From Aspidapion aeneum (lineage: Eukaryota > Arthropoda > Insecta > Coleoptera > Brentidae), in the NCBI GenBank assembly GCA_963576565.1, contig OY755039.1, positions 27,356,602 to 27,420,601 of the forward strand: DNA of 64,000 nt, given 5' to 3'. Positions 1 through 11,032 of this stretch are shown in pieces (the first letter of the stretch is position 1; each line of letters starts with the position of its first letter). A program made the position numbers and the translations under genes. Below the pieces are notes generated by a model, which was not told the origin of the DNA, did not search any database, and saw nothing but the letters and a program-made list of their open reading frames with translations.

Positions 1-699
1 CATTAAGGACATGTACAAACCTAGTACTTGTGAAGGGGTTAATCTACACACCAAGAGAGTGCACAATAAGCCAGTAATGGCTGCAGTACGGTGGTTTGCC
101 ACCAGGCAGGTTGGAGTCACGATCGAGGGGTTTTAGTCGGTACGAATTCGACGCTACCCGGGCTCTTCTGGTAGAGGAGAAATGACTCTGGTAGGCTGGT
201 ATGCAAGTAACTAAACTTCTTGAAATTATTTTAGATTTTTACAACCAAAGAGTTGGAAAAAATCCAATTAGTGATATTGCTGTGCCTTTAAAAATCAAAC
301 ATAAAGCAGAATGCTGGTTTTTTTCAAATCGGGATTGGTCTCCGTTGCAAAATTTAATCACACTTTTTCCCTTTTAGACGTTCCAGCCAAACAGCAGCCA
401 TTGTAAAATGTTAATTTACTCTCTTTCAATCAGTCTTTTTTGCAGGAAATCCTGAATTAATTTCGAGCAACAATACGGGGTCGTAAATAAATCATCGGGG
501 CAAACAACCCTTTACAGAATTTTGGTCGTTCGCCCGTTTCGTTATTCATGAATATTGAAGGCTTCGACAAACGAGAAAAGTTTCATTAAAAATTAGTTAG
601 CGATACTTAGCTCGATACAGGTGGAGACAAGCTTTCGAGACCTTTAAAATGTCCATTTTGAGCAAAAAACTGGCGATTGATTAATAAAATAACATTTAG
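1..699. other. No gene recognised; one small hairpin
   Basis: I see no open frame or family match here. A GC-richer patch at about 90-215 contains a short stem-loop (GTCG at 136-139 pairing with CGAC at 149-152). Hairpins of this kind next to a TTTTAG stretch occur near the 3' ends of some insect LINEs, but that assignment is only an impression. Confidence 0.3.
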
Positions 700-838
700 C
701 TTTATCTCTTTGTTTGAAATTCGTAGACAATGATTGAGTAGAAACAAAATTTCGGAATTCCATTGTCTATTTATTTTAAACACGACGTTTCGATTAGTAA
801 GTATCTCTAACCGTTTTTGAGTGTAAACTAAACAATCT
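700..838. repeat. Dispersed repeat, copy A (partner at 16.1 kb)
   Basis: This stretch shares a long block with 16085-16228, including ACGACGTTTCG and AGTAAGTATCTCTAACCG. Copy A keeps the left flank (CTTTGTTTGAAATTCGTAG, about 706-724). Copy B at 16.1 kb keeps the reverse complement of that flank on its right side, so the complete unit probably had inverted ends. The mariner relic abuts it at about 855. On the minus strand the centre (781-823) folds like the hammerhead-like hairpin described for copy B, but with a more eroded core. Confidence 0.55.
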
Positions 839-854
839 AGTCTACATGGTGCTT

Positions 855-1706
855 CTTGTACAAGGGTTGTCTTTTAAGTTTTGCATATACCGCTGGAATA
901 AAATAGTAGATAACTTTTAAAGACTTTATGTCCCGAAGTACTCACCAAGAAGATTAATACACTCTTGCATGCGCTTAAACCAGTTGTCACAATTCACTAG
1001 TTTGTTGATACTGTCGAAATTGCATTCTTGAAGGAGGCAACTGCTTCCTCTGGCGACTGAAATTTTTGACTGCGTGGTCAAAGATTTCAGTCCATTCTTG
1101 AATTTCGGAAAAGTATAGAAATCGTTGTAACAGTACTTTGATCTTTCAGAAGAATTGTTGCTACATGACCTGCTATTGATAATGCAATAATATCGCGACC
1201 ACATTTTTGGATACAGTTCGAGAATGGATGACCTTTGTTGGCTTTTCTGCATCTTGGAACACCCAAATAGGCGACGTTTATTTTGGGGTTCATATGAGTA
1301 AATCCACGATTCATCACCGCTGACAATGCTGTACACGTTTTTCAAGTTTCCTGCCTCAAAGCGGTCTGAAGTTTTCTGACACCAATTGACCGACCCTAGC
1401 TTCTTTCTGTTCTTCGGTTAACATATGCGGTATCCTGCAGGAAACACTTAATTTTTCATGCAAAATTTTTCGAATGGAGGTATTGAAAATCCCCAATGAT
1501 GCCTCAATCTCGCGATATGTCGATTTTCCGTGATGAACATGCGCACAGCATCGATGTTTTCCTGTGTGACAGCCGCTTTTGGTGCACCTGGCCTTGGATC
1601 GTCGCTAAACCTAATCCGTCCACGCCTAAATTCTCCATACCAACGAGAAACTGTCGACTGATGTGGTGATCATTACCAAAAATAAAAATCAACTCGACAA
1701 GGCATT
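855..1706 (-). pseudogene. Decayed mariner transposase element, copy 1
   Basis: Read on the minus strand, this is a mariner-family DNA transposon relic. The transposase would bind the element's terminal repeats and cut and paste it in the nucleus. Recognisable pieces, 5' to 3', are the helix-turn-helix end (SRQFLVGMENLGVDGL region, 1620-1700), the first catalytic aspartate context GDESWIYSYEP (about 1280-1320), and the C-terminal NWFKRMQECINLLGEYF (about 930-985). The middle catalytic segment is deleted and several frames are broken, so no enzyme is encoded. The 3' end (AAGGGTTGTCTTTTAAG, about 863-879 on the plus strand) matches the 3' end of the copy at 33-37 kb. No 5' terminal repeat is visible; similarity to copy 2 begins at the same point in both (about 1706 here). 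Confidence 0.85.
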
Positions 1707-1744
1707 TTTTTAAATAAACTATATGTATGTAAGATAAACCCAAA

Positions 1745-2620
1745 GCCCCCTAGTGTTTAAGTTCGTTAACTTATCAAGCCCGTTTGCATTGTCAAGTCTT
1801 AATTACGCATTATTCTTGTTTTACAAAGAAAGCAGCGAGAAATCTGACGTGCGAAAAGGTTCAGGATTTAATTAACCCCTACCTTAGCGCATAATTTGAT
1901 CTTTTTAGAGTCAAAAACTATATTAGGCTAGAGTCACTGCATCACTTTATACAGGAAGTAATGATTCTTTTTTATTTGTCAAGCATATACTTTGTTTAAT
2001 AGCAGATAAAGCCAAAACAAAAAAAATCATACCGGGGTCAATACTCCGCTGTTTTTCAAGACATAACGTTTTTAAAGGTACAGGGCTATCCAGGAATTTC
2101 CAAAAAAAGAAAATCTGCAACTGCCAAATCGGTATTTCGCTAATTGTAATTCAAAAATGTTTTATTTATTTTTTTGATGATGATACAGGCTCTTAAAATA
2201 AGCTCCAGAAATTTATAAAAATAATAATTTTTCAATAATTTTTTTGAAAAGAATCAATAGTTGACAATTATTTTATTATTATGCCTATTATGAAATTTAT
2301 TTTTAGTAAAATAAAACATTAACAAAACCGGTGTGTTTTATGGTATTTATAAAACTTTATAACAAAAAGTTTTTTCCTGAAAAAATAAAACCGCACAATT
2401 TTTTTACCATCCCAGGCGTACAAAAATGGGGTAGTAGGGGGATTTAGATATTTAAAAAAATCATAATTTCCCAAAACAGCAGCTAATTATATTTCAACAG
2501 TTTTTGAAAAATAAAAAATGTTAAAAAAATCATATCTTACGGAGCAGAGCAGCTAGCAAAACGCGGTTTTTAAATTTAGATTTAAAAAAAAATTGCCATA
2601 GCCTCAAAGTCTGCAAGTCA
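1745..2620. other. AT-rich, no feature recognised
   Basis: A/T-rich sequence with homopolymer runs. No credible open frame, terminal repeat or structured RNA is seen. Confidence 0.4.
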
Positions 2621-2627
2621 CAATTTG

Positions 2628-3161
2628 AAAATACTCTGCCAATATATGGGTACCTAAGCTCACACTAGGTACTATAGTTATAGTGTTCGGGTGCGCTAAT
2701 ATAACTCAAATCTGAAATATATGTTATTCAACTCCCAACCTCAATTACCTTTCATTTGATACCACACAAGCCATGTTTTAACTTAATCTCTACCCCCACC
2801 TTTTTTTTAAACTAAAATGTATTTTGTTTAACTCCAGACTCAATTACCTACCCACACACGACATATATTCACTTAAACTGTATTTTTTGAAATCTACCCC
2901 CACCCCTTTTTTGTAACTGAAATTTATTTTGTTTAACTCCAGACTCAATTATCTTTCGTTTGATATCACACACGCCATATTTTCACATAAACTCTAATTT
3001 TTGAAATCTACCCCCACCCTTTTATTTGGCTTGTGATCGATGGATTTCGTTCATTTTTAAATGGGACCATCCCGACCCGAGACCCAGCCTAGGTACCAAA
3101 TTTGATTAAAATCGGGCAAGCGGTTTTTGAGTTATGCGCGTTGGTCGTTACAGACAGACAT

Positions 3162-3203
<42 letters not shown>

Positions 3204-3372
3204 GGCGCAACAAAAAAGTTTCAAAATCATCTGAAACGCAAAGATATATAAACATTTTTTAAACCGGAGCAACTTTTTTTTTCTCGAAAAAATTAGGATC
3301 ACCATAGCTCACACTACTATAGTATAGTAGTAGTGTGAGCTAATACTATAGTATAGTAGTAGTGTGAGCTAA
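2628..3372 (+). repeat. Family A microsatellite-bearing repeat, copy A1
   Basis: This is a non-coding mobile-type repeat shared with 29266-30117 and in part with 3604-3797. Its order is: the motif CTCTGCCAATATATGGG; a palindromic start containing AGCTCACAC; about three tandem units of roughly 115 bp (each with AACTCCAGACTCAATTA and CTACCCCCACCC); a conserved core ending GCGGTTTTTGAGTTATGCGC; a (GACA)n tract at 3151-3203; GGCGCAACAAAAAAG; and a terminal palindrome with AGCTCACAC/GTGTGAGCT arms (3305-3372). This plan resembles mini-me/INE-1-type helentron-associated elements of flies. That family link is inference from architecture only. Confidence 0.75.
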
Positions 3373-3603
3373 AAAAATGTATTTGGTTCCAAGTAAATGT
3401 AACCATATGGAGATTTTGGAAAGGGTAAGAGATACCATTAAGGTTAAATAAAAACAAAGTTGCAGTATTCCAAGCCTAATTAGATGCTGTATCGAATATT
3501 AAAATATATACAGGGTCTAGATTTAAGATACTCTAAATAATTTAAGACCAAACTTGTTATTTGTAATGAAATGTATATTTAAATAAAAACTTGAAACTCG
3601 AAA

Positions 3604-3797
3604 ACTTTATAAAAATACTCTGCCAATGTATGTACTATAGTTATAGTGTACGTGTGAGCTAATATAACTAAAAACTGAAATATATTTTATTTAACTCCAG
3701 ACCCAATTACCTTTCGTTTGATACCACACAAGCCATGTTTTGACTTAAACTCTAAATTTTGAAATCTACCCCCACCCTTTTATTTGGCTTGTGTTCA
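3604..3797 (+). repeat. Family A repeat, copy A2 (left half only)
   Basis: It repeats the left end of A1 (ACTCTGCCAAT, then the AGCTAATATAACT junction and one 115-bp-type unit) and stops soon after TTATTTGGCTTGTG. The core, the GACA tract and the right palindrome are missing. It is separated from A1 by about 230 bp of unrelated sequence. Confidence 0.65.
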
Positions 3798-4277
3798 ATT
3801 CGTACTGTGGCCTCACAGGAAAGCGTTGCCTACTCTCGGTAAAATAAAATAAAATGTTTTTGAGTTCATCACTTTTTAATAACTCAACTCAAATTATGCA
3901 GAACAAGTATTTTTTAAATAATGTTTTATGCCAGTTTATTTTATTTTTTCCATTAATTGCATACACTGCATTACTGCGCATTTCGCTTCTAATATTTTCG
4001 CCTTTTTGATTTTGCAGACCGCTGGCGCTGCATTAAGAATGAGAGTGACAGAACAAGAAGGCATCGCGTGATTTGTTGGCATCCCATGTACATGAATATA
4101 CGAGTGTCCCATGCATGCATCCGCGTTGATTGGTTAAGCCCACTATGAAGAAAGGCGGATTCTGCAAATCAGCAAATTTGTGAAAAATCGCTAAAACTAG
4201 AAAAGGTTTAGTTTTTCCAGAAACCATTAAATGTTTTATCGAATATTTACAATAAATAAAGTAAGTTACTGCTTTTG

Positions 4278-4510
4278 TAAATCTACCGCTAGAGGCGTCT
4301 TAAGCGAGCGCGCGCGAATTGTTCATATTCCTTCAACATCTCTCAATACAGAGATCGCAACGCCCGAGTAAAGCAACATCTGTTATATGCAGTTTTTAGC
4401 GTTAATACGTGCATTGGTTAAGCTTGTCCAATCATAAGTTGTAAATACCGTTGTTAGTATAGTGAGGTAAATAAAATATATTTATTTTTCATTTTATATA
4501 TATATTATGT
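4278..4510 (+). repeat. Direct repeat, unit 1
   Basis: About 230 bp, from TCTACCGCTAGAGGCG through GAGCGCGCGCGA to GAGGTAAATAAAATATA. It recurs in the same orientation at 5008-5235 with scattered substitutions and short indels. The 500-bp spacer is dominated by a TA tract. I see no coding sense; a local duplication or two copies of one unnamed element would both fit. Confidence 0.75.
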
Positions 4511-4739
4511 ATAAAATTTCTTGTCAAGTAAAATTGCTTCCAATATTGCTCTAAAGCACTACATTTAGTTTGATGCTAAAGTTGCTATTTATTGCTAATA
4601 TTTGTGGAAGACTGGCCCAAACGTCATACTTCGTTATCATAAGTTTGTATTCACTGAAACAAAGTAACCCAATGTATCATACGAATTCAATATTATATTG
4701 CCCTATAAGTCTAGTTTAATGTAATGTAATTAATGTTTA

Positions 4740-4893
<154 letters not shown>

Positions 4894-5007
4894 CATGTAT
4901 CGCCGTTTGTTAAAAGCAAATATTATTCTTAATTTTTTTTAGAAAATAACATTGTATACGCGTACCCTGGTAGAGTGTCATTACCGCTATCATTTTGTAA
5001 TTCCTAA

Positions 5008-5235
5008 ATATCTACCGCTAGAGGCGCTTTAAGCGAGCGCGCGCGAGTTGTTCTTATTCCTTCAACATCTCTCAATACAGATCGCAACGCCTGATTAAAG
5101 CCACATCTATTCTGTACAGTTTTTAGCATTAATACGTGCATAGGTTAGCTTGTCCAATCATAAGTAGTAATTACCGTTATCAGTAAAGTGAGGTAAACAA
5201 AATATATTTATTTTCCATTTTATACTACAAAATTT
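5008..5235 (+). repeat. Direct repeat, unit 2
   Basis: Second copy of the unit at 4278-4510, same orientation. The shared blocks include TCAACATCTCTCAATACAG and TTGTCCAATCATAAGT. It is followed by about 150 bp of unassigned sequence and then the LINE insertion. Confidence 0.75.
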
Positions 5236-5385
5236 ATTACCCAGAAAGAAAAAAGCAAAAACCCTTTTTACAAAACAAGCGGAGCGATAAAACATACGTA
5301 TAATCATGTTCGTTATCATCATCATTATCAATTTTAATTTAAAGTAATATGCTCACAGAAAATGTATACGGGATGCCATTATGAG

Positions 5386-5396
5386 TATTTAAAGTA
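5386..5396. repeat. Target-site duplication, left
   Basis: TATTTAAAGTA lies directly at the TA tail of the LINE and is repeated at 8075-8085 beyond its truncated 5' end. An 11-bp duplication suits target-primed reverse transcription. Confidence 0.8.
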
Positions 5397-8074
5397 TATA
5401 TATATATTTATCGGTTTCACAACGTTCTACGTCTTCCGATACCCAATCTCCACTCGTTTCTGTTTGCCCATAATTCATCATCTAGGCCTCTTATTCTTAT
5501 TTCACTATCTATTCCTTCTCTCCAGCTTCTCCTTGGTCTTCCTCGTTTTCTTCGGCCAGTTGGTTTCCATTGTAATATTTGTTTAGGTAGTCTTCCATCA
5601 TCCATTCTTTGTACATGTCCGTACCACACCAGTTGTTTTGTTCTTATATCATCCACTAGAGTACGTTCACCCACTGTCATAATTTCTCTTATTCTTTGAT
5701 TGGTAACTCTTTCTCTTTTTGATTTCCCTGCTGCTCTTCTCCAATAGTCCATCTCCGTAGCGGAAAGCATTTTTTCTGTTCTGTCTTTGATTGGCCATAC
5801 TTCTGAGCCGTATGTAATAATACTTTTTACAATGGTGTTATATATAAGCTTTTTGTTATGTTTTGATATACTTTGGTCCCAAATTATTCCATTTAATAAA
5901 GTTATTGCTTTTCTTCCTTGTACGTTTCTATCTTTTATAGCTTTGTCTAGTGTTCCGTCAGCTGTAAGTTTTAGACCCAAGTATTTATACTCATCACAGG
6001 ATTGAATTCGCTGCCCAGTATTTAAGATTAGATCCTGTTTCGTTCCACCAATACACATATACTCTGTCTTATTGATATTAACCTCTAGTCCCAACTTATT
6101 GTACTCTTCTATTAGTTTTCGTGTCATATATTCGAGGTCGTCATAATCCTGAGCCACCACTATCTGATCATCGGCGAAACATAAAGTATACAAGGTGGTT
6201 TCATTCAACGGAATTCCCATGTTTTGGCATTTTCTCTTCCAGACTTTAAGGACCTGTTCCAAATATATCTTGAAGAGCGTAGGCGAGATACAGCAACCTT
6301 GTTTAAGACCTTTATTTACTTGAAAGCCTTTGGTTAATTTTGCTTTTATTTTAACTTTTGCCTTACTATTGCGGTATAACTCTCTGATGGCCTTAATTAG
6401 TTCTACGCTTATGTTTGTCTTTTCCAACGCTTTCCAAAGTAGATTTAGTGGTATACTATCATATGCCTTCTGCAAATCTACGTAAAGCAGATGGAGCTCT
6501 TGTCCGTATGCCATTTTATTTTCAATAACTTGGGTTATACAAAAGAGATGATCTGAAGTCGATCTACCCGCCCTGAAACCAGCTTGTTCTTCTGCCTCCA
6601 TATCTTTATATTCGCTCTCCACTTTATTTCTTATTATTTTGCCATATATTCTGCTTAGCGTACTAGTTACAGATATACCTCTATAATTGTCACATATATC
6701 TTTCCTTCCTTTTTTGTGTATTGTGGATATATATGACGTTTTCCACTCAGTTGGTACTACAGCTCCACTTAAATATCTTTGGAAAAGATTCCGTAATCTA
6801 CAAAACAATTCTTCAGTGCCATATTTAATAAGTTCAGCTGGGATATTTCCGGGTCCGGCAGATTTACCGCTTTTTAAGGTTTTGCACACGTTTTTGACCT
6901 CAGATATTGTGAGGGGTACTGGAGATCCCATCGTTCTAATGATATTGTCTCTTTCGTCTTCCTTGAATTCTGCTCTATCTTCAGTTAAAAGTTTTTTAAA
7001 ATGCTCATCCCATTCTTTGTCTGGTATTGGTGAAATAATATCTCTGCATGTTTCTTTTTTGATCGATCTTATAGTTTTCCAGCTTTCGGTACTTCTCCTA
7101 CCTCCTAAGTAAGAATCTATTTTCTGGCACTTTTGCATCCATGATTGATTCTTCTTATCACTGATCATTCTTCTCACCTTTGATTGCGCGATTTTGTATT
7201 CTTCTCTGCTTCTATCTGTCTTTTGGGATAAGTACGTGTGATATAATTTCCTTTTTTCCTCTATTTCACTTTCAATCTCAGCATCCCACCAGTATGGTTT
7301 TGTTCTTTTAGGAGTTTCTTCCACTAATCCTAGTGCTTCTTTTGCAGCTTGATGGATGCTTAATGTGATACATTCGTATTCCTCATCTGGGGTTTCACCT
7401 GAACTTGAATTAAGTTTTTCGTTCAGTCTCTTTTTGTATAAGTTTGTTACGCTGTCATGTTCTAGGCTTAGTAGATTATATTGACAGTGATCAATTTCCT
7501 CATTCACTGTATCATCAAGATTTTGTTGATGGAGGCTTTGGCCTTGATAAGGAAAGAGAATTTTGGTCTCCAGAAAATAGTGATCGCTTCCGCATGTTGA
7601 TCCACGCTTTGTTCTGACATCTTGAATTTTTGGTTTTGTCTTTTGTTTAGTGATAAGATAATCAATGACGGATTTCAGGTTTTGTGAGGGTTTGGTCCAG
7701 GTATATTTGTGTATTTTCTTATGTTGGAAAAAACCGTTTTGGATTTTTAGGTCTAATTGCTCACATACTGTGATAAGCCGGTTTCCATTGTCATTAACAA
7801 CATCTTCTCCATATTGGCCAACTGTCAGATCATTTACTCTGTTACCTGTTCTACTATTTAAATCTCCCAATATTACAATTTCTCTAGATGTACTTACTGC
7901 TGATATTTCATTGTGGATTTCTTTAAAAAAATTGTCTTTCACGGCTACATTTGCATCGTCATTATACGCATAGATTCCAAAAATCGTAAGTCTCATTCCT
8001 TTTATTGTTATATTCATTCTTATTAGCCGTTCATTTACTGCTTCCCAGTTGGTGATATATTATTTATGATAATT
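5397..8074 (-). mobile_element. 5'-truncated RTE-like LINE, copy 1
   Basis: A non-LTR retrotransposon on the minus strand. The 3' end has a very short untranslated tail and a short (TA)n run straight after the stop codon, a habit of the RTE clade. The 5' end is cut within the endonuclease domain: the longer copy at 33.9-36.8 kb shows about 100 N-terminal residues missing here. An identical 11-bp duplication flanks the insertion (5386-5396 and 8075-8085). The last about 16 bp before the right duplication (8059-8074) match neither flank nor copy 2 and may be untemplated. Clade assignment rests on motif wording and tail type, not on a tree. Confidence 0.9.
5417..8017 (-). CDS. RTE-like LINE endonuclease/reverse transcriptase, intact frame
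   Basis: An uninterrupted 866-codon frame encoding the retrotransposon polyprotein, which nicks target DNA and reverse-transcribes its RNA at the nick. Seen in order: the C-terminal part of an APE-type endonuclease with ILGDLNSRTG (about residue 50) and CGSDH (about 143-146); reverse transcriptase with IHKKGRKDICDNYRGIS, EQAGFRAGRSTSDH, catalytic YVDLQKAYDS (Asp near 514), GLKQGCCISP, catalytic CFADD (about 613-617), INKTEY and YKYLGLKL; and a basic C-terminal region with GRRKRGRPRRSW. All key catalytic residues visible in the retained part are present. The start is only the first Met after the truncation; the frame stays open to about 8058, so no native start is present. Similar host database entries are often named craniofacial development protein 2-like. 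The endonuclease N-terminus is missing, so autonomous function is unlikely. Confidence 0.9.
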   Translation of the reverse strand: MNITIKGMRLTIFGIYAYNDDANVAVKDNFFKEIHNEISAVSTSREIVILGDLNSRTGNRVNDLTVGQYGEDVVNDNGNRLITVCEQLDLKIQNGFFQHKKIHKYTWTKPSQNLKSVIDYLITKQKTKPKIQDVRTKRGSTCGSDHYFLETKILFPYQGQSLHQQNLDDTVNEEIDHCQYNLLSLEHDSVTNLYKKRLNEKLNSSSGETPDEEYECITLSIHQAAKEALGLVEETPKRTKPYWWDAEIESEIEEKRKLYHTYLSQKTDRSREEYKIAQSKVRRMISDKKNQSWMQKCQKIDSYLGGRRSTESWKTIRSIKKETCRDIISPIPDKEWDEHFKKLLTEDRAEFKEDERDNIIRTMGSPVPLTISEVKNVCKTLKSGKSAGPGNIPAELIKYGTEELFCRLRNLFQRYLSGAVVPTEWKTSYISTIHKKGRKDICDNYRGISVTSTLSRIYGKIIRNKVESEYKDMEAEEQAGFRAGRSTSDHLFCITQVIENKMAYGQELHLLYVDLQKAYDSIPLNLLWKALEKTNISVELIKAIRELYRNSKAKVKIKAKLTKGFQVNKGLKQGCCISPTLFKIYLEQVLKVWKRKCQNMGIPLNETTLYTLCFADDQIVVAQDYDDLEYMTRKLIEEYNKLGLEVNINKTEYMCIGGTKQDLILNTGQRIQSCDEYKYLGLKLTADGTLDKAIKDRNVQGRKAITLLNGIIWDQSISKHNKKLIYNTIVKSIITYGSEVWPIKDRTEKMLSATEMDYWRRAAGKSKRERVTNQRIREIMTVGERTLVDDIRTKQLVWYGHVQRMDDGRLPKQILQWKPTGRRKRGRPRRSWREGIDSEIRIRGLDDELWANRNEWRLGIGRRRTL

Positions 8075-8085
8075 TATTTAAAGTA
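8075..8085. repeat. Target-site duplication, right
   Basis: TATTTAAAGTA again, matching 5386-5396 exactly. It marks the upstream border of the LINE insertion. Confidence 0.8.
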
Positions 8086-8621
8086 AATTTTTGAAAAAAT
8101 CCTTGGACACATTAATTTTATTTTCTTAAAATATTTATATTTATCGACTCCTAGTTGGGGTAGCTTTGACCTCTTGACTTTAGAGAGGGAAAGTGGGTCA
8201 AGTGATACCTGGTTTAAAAGAATTTTTTCTATTCCTTTACAGCATTGATATTATTTCACAAATTAATAGATAGTTTTTGAGATATTCGCAATTTAAGTAA
8301 AAAAGTAAGACTGACAGCTTACTATTTTCTTACAAGTAAACTATTACAAATAGATTAACAATTTTGTTTTTTATGTTTTATTTTATTTAAAAAATGCATT
8401 TATGTAGGTAAACTTTTTCAAGAGATGTGTATTTATCTCAAATTTACTGGGTACTTTCTTTTAATTTAAGGTTTCGATATCGCGCTGCGAGCCCCGAACA
8501 ATGCCGTCCACATTAGCGAATAGATCGCGTTGGTTGATCGATGCTCGTGGTTCTTTAATGAGTACCCGGCTTTAAACTCCGTAATTTGAAACTTTTTAAA
8601 TTGCTGCCATTTTTCCTAATT
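8086..8621. other. No gene; short similarity to the 48-kb foldback
   Basis: Non-coding. Around 8185-8210 the text GGGAAAGTGGGTCAAGTG closely resembles GGGAAAGTGGGTCTAGTG inside the foldback at 47867-48514. A decayed relative of that element may lie here. Confidence 0.35.
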
Positions 8622-9007
8622 TAGAAATATAAATAAATGGATCCATGACGGATCTGACACCTTCCTAGCTAGCCTATTATTACCTTTCAAGTGAAGCCAT
8701 GATAATATATTAGCCTTGAAAACAGTTTTTTGTAAATATCTCAGAAACTCAAGCTCCTACAAAGTTTTTGGTTATAACACGAATCATTGAGCAAAATATA
8801 GTCTACTATATTTCGAAAACATTGTATTGATACGGTGGTCCGCTAAAAAGTGTTTAAAGTTTTTAATTGTCAAAAAACTGTCATTACCATTAATGGATTT
8901 TGACCAAAATCTAATCAGCACGTAAGAGTGCCGAATACTATTTTTTCTAAAAATTTTATGAAAATCGGTTCAGCGGTTTAGAAACTATCGTGTTACGGAC
9001 AGAAATA

Positions 9008-9068
<61 letters not shown>

Positions 9069-9197
9069 GACATCACGACGATATTGCTAGGATAGGTCAA
9101 AATAGATCCAAATAAGACATTTTTGGCGTTACCTCAAAAACTTTTTTTCGTCGAAAATAAAACCTTCTCTAGCCATTGCTATGCGGGCTAGGAAGTT
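8622..9197 (+). repeat. Family B microsatellite-bearing repeat, copy B1
   Basis: A non-coding repeat present four times in this window. It opens with AAATAAATGGATCCATGACG, then an inverted end (ACCTTCCTAGCTAGCC, 8659-8674). A conserved interior follows (CCTTGAAAACAGTTTTTTGT, AAATCGGTTCAGCGGTTTAG, ATCGTGTTACGGACAG). A (CA)n tract lies at about 9009-9064, followed by CATCACGACGATATTGCTAG. The right end carries a small hairpin (CTAGCC/GGCTAG, about 9168-9191) close to the terminus. No protein is encoded. Confidence 0.8.
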
Positions 9198-10851
9198 AAA
9201 AACGTTCATTCCATAACAGGAATATTTTATATTTATATTAGAGTTATAATTCCATATTGTAGGTTACGGACGGCTTTGAAAATGTACCCTTGAAAAAATA
9301 TAGTTAGAAGCAGTTTATACAATGTCGGCGTACAAATAATGCACTTTATATCTAATTAATTGAATATTTTTTAAATAATAAAAAGAGTAATCCAATATAA
9401 CGCCTTTCATTTTCTCAAAAAAAAAATTGAAGTTCATACAAGCCAACACATAATATACATAATTCTGGCGAAAATTCTCGAATATATAATTTGAACTCTT
9501 AAAATGCACCACTCTTTAAGACTAGACCGGGTTTAAATCAAGTCTATAGACTTGATACCCACCGGTTTAAGTGTATTTTTTTAATACTCACAGGTCAAAT
9601 AACTGCAAAGATTTGGTTCACCCTGATGTGAAATATGATAGTAAGTAAGTATTTCTCTTTTCTCTTTTCATCTCATATAAATTCAAATTAACTTTAGAAA
9701 TAGAGAAAAACCACATAAAAAAATTTTGTAATGTCATTTTTTGGAAATTTAGTCCGTGCAGTCGTAGGATTCCTGTTAGAAATAGTCTCAAATTGTAGTA
9801 CCACCCCTGAGGGGTGGTTTAAAGTTCGAAAAACAATAGAAATAATCCATGATTGACAAAAAAACTTATATACAGAAATATTCAAAGCTAAATAATACAT
9901 AAATAACTTAAAAATATATCTGTAGATGCATTACCGTATTAAATACGTATCAATATTTAATTACTGTAAAAAGCACAAGATATATTAGAATCCCTTTTCA
10001 ATTACACATTAACGAAAACAATCGACCATCGGTTTAATCGTCGCCAACTTGTCTAAAAAATTAACATGTAAAATATAGGGGACAGCTGATACTGACTTAC
10101 ACCGTTTTTATTCGACATTTCCTAGTGACGTTTGCAGGTTTAAATATGGCTACCAGTTTTAAACTAAAATATTTTATTCTTTTTATTTGTTTATAACCTC
10201 TGTGTGGAAATACTGTCTTCGTTACAACGAAAAAAGATTACCCATATAGCAAGGTATTTATGAACAATTTATATAAATATTAAAAACTATTGCATTCACG
10301 GGAAAAATAAGTTAAAATTTCAACCCAAATGTAGACTTTTAAACCTAGGATTGTAGCACTTAGCACTTTAGATCCTTTAGTAAATACTGGTGTACTAACG
10401 TCTGAAACCAGATTTCTTGGAGAAAATCCCTCAATTGGAAGAATCACATTTTGTAGCTTAAAGTACTGCCAAAAGATGTTGAATTTAACGTTCTAAGAAG
10501 AATAAATTTTTTTAATAATCTAATTAATTTAAACTAATGGGTTCTTCGCCAGTAAATGGAGCTTGATCTGCTAAGAAAAAGCTATGTTTAGGATTCAGAA
10601 ACCCCAGCGTTAACGGAAGTTGCCCAGATAAGGTAAATAGGCGCCCCGGGAAGATTTTGCTAAATTAACGTTGGATAAAATGAAAGCTAAAAGGTGTATT
10701 AATCTCCTTTAAATCTTTGTCTGAAAATAGATTATCCACGAGATTATCTTATTTAAGAAAATAACTATGGAGTTTCCTTATAACGCTTGTATATTGGAGT
10801 TTTTTTTAATAGAAGAGGGATAAAAAAATATTTTTGGGGGTAATATCACAA
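9198..10851. other. No gene recognised; one 20-bp palindrome
   Basis: AT-rich non-coding sequence. The one clear structure is a perfect 20-bp palindrome at 9537-9556 (ATCAAGTCTATAGACTTGAT), set within loosely inverted ACCGG-type flanks. I cannot assign it to a family. Confidence 0.45.
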
Positions 10852-11032
10852 GTGCATCTAATTTATCCGAAAAAATTTGGAAAAACGAGTTGACAAGTAA
10901 TTTGTTTGAAACAAAAGACGTTATTAAAAACCCGAGTCGCAGACGAGGCCTTTTATACGGGAGTGTTTTGTTTTAAACAAATTACTTAAAAAACAGTTTT
11001 TTGAATTTTTTCAAAGGATACATTAGATGCAC
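10852..11032. mobile_element. Small foldback element, about 180 bp
   Basis: Two arms of about 65 bp face each other: left from 10852 (GTGCATCTAATTTATCC ... AAGTAATTTGTTTGAAAC) and right ending at 11032 (GTTTTAAACAAATTACTT ... GGATACATTAGATGCAC). The spacer is about 50 bp. Pairing continues weakly outside the arms. There is no coding capacity. It has the look of a MITE or foldback insertion; no target duplication could be settled. Confidence 0.65.

Noticed and set aside
5362..7973. Plus-strand frames overlapping the intact LINE
   Set aside because: They are antisense shadows of the 866-codon frame.
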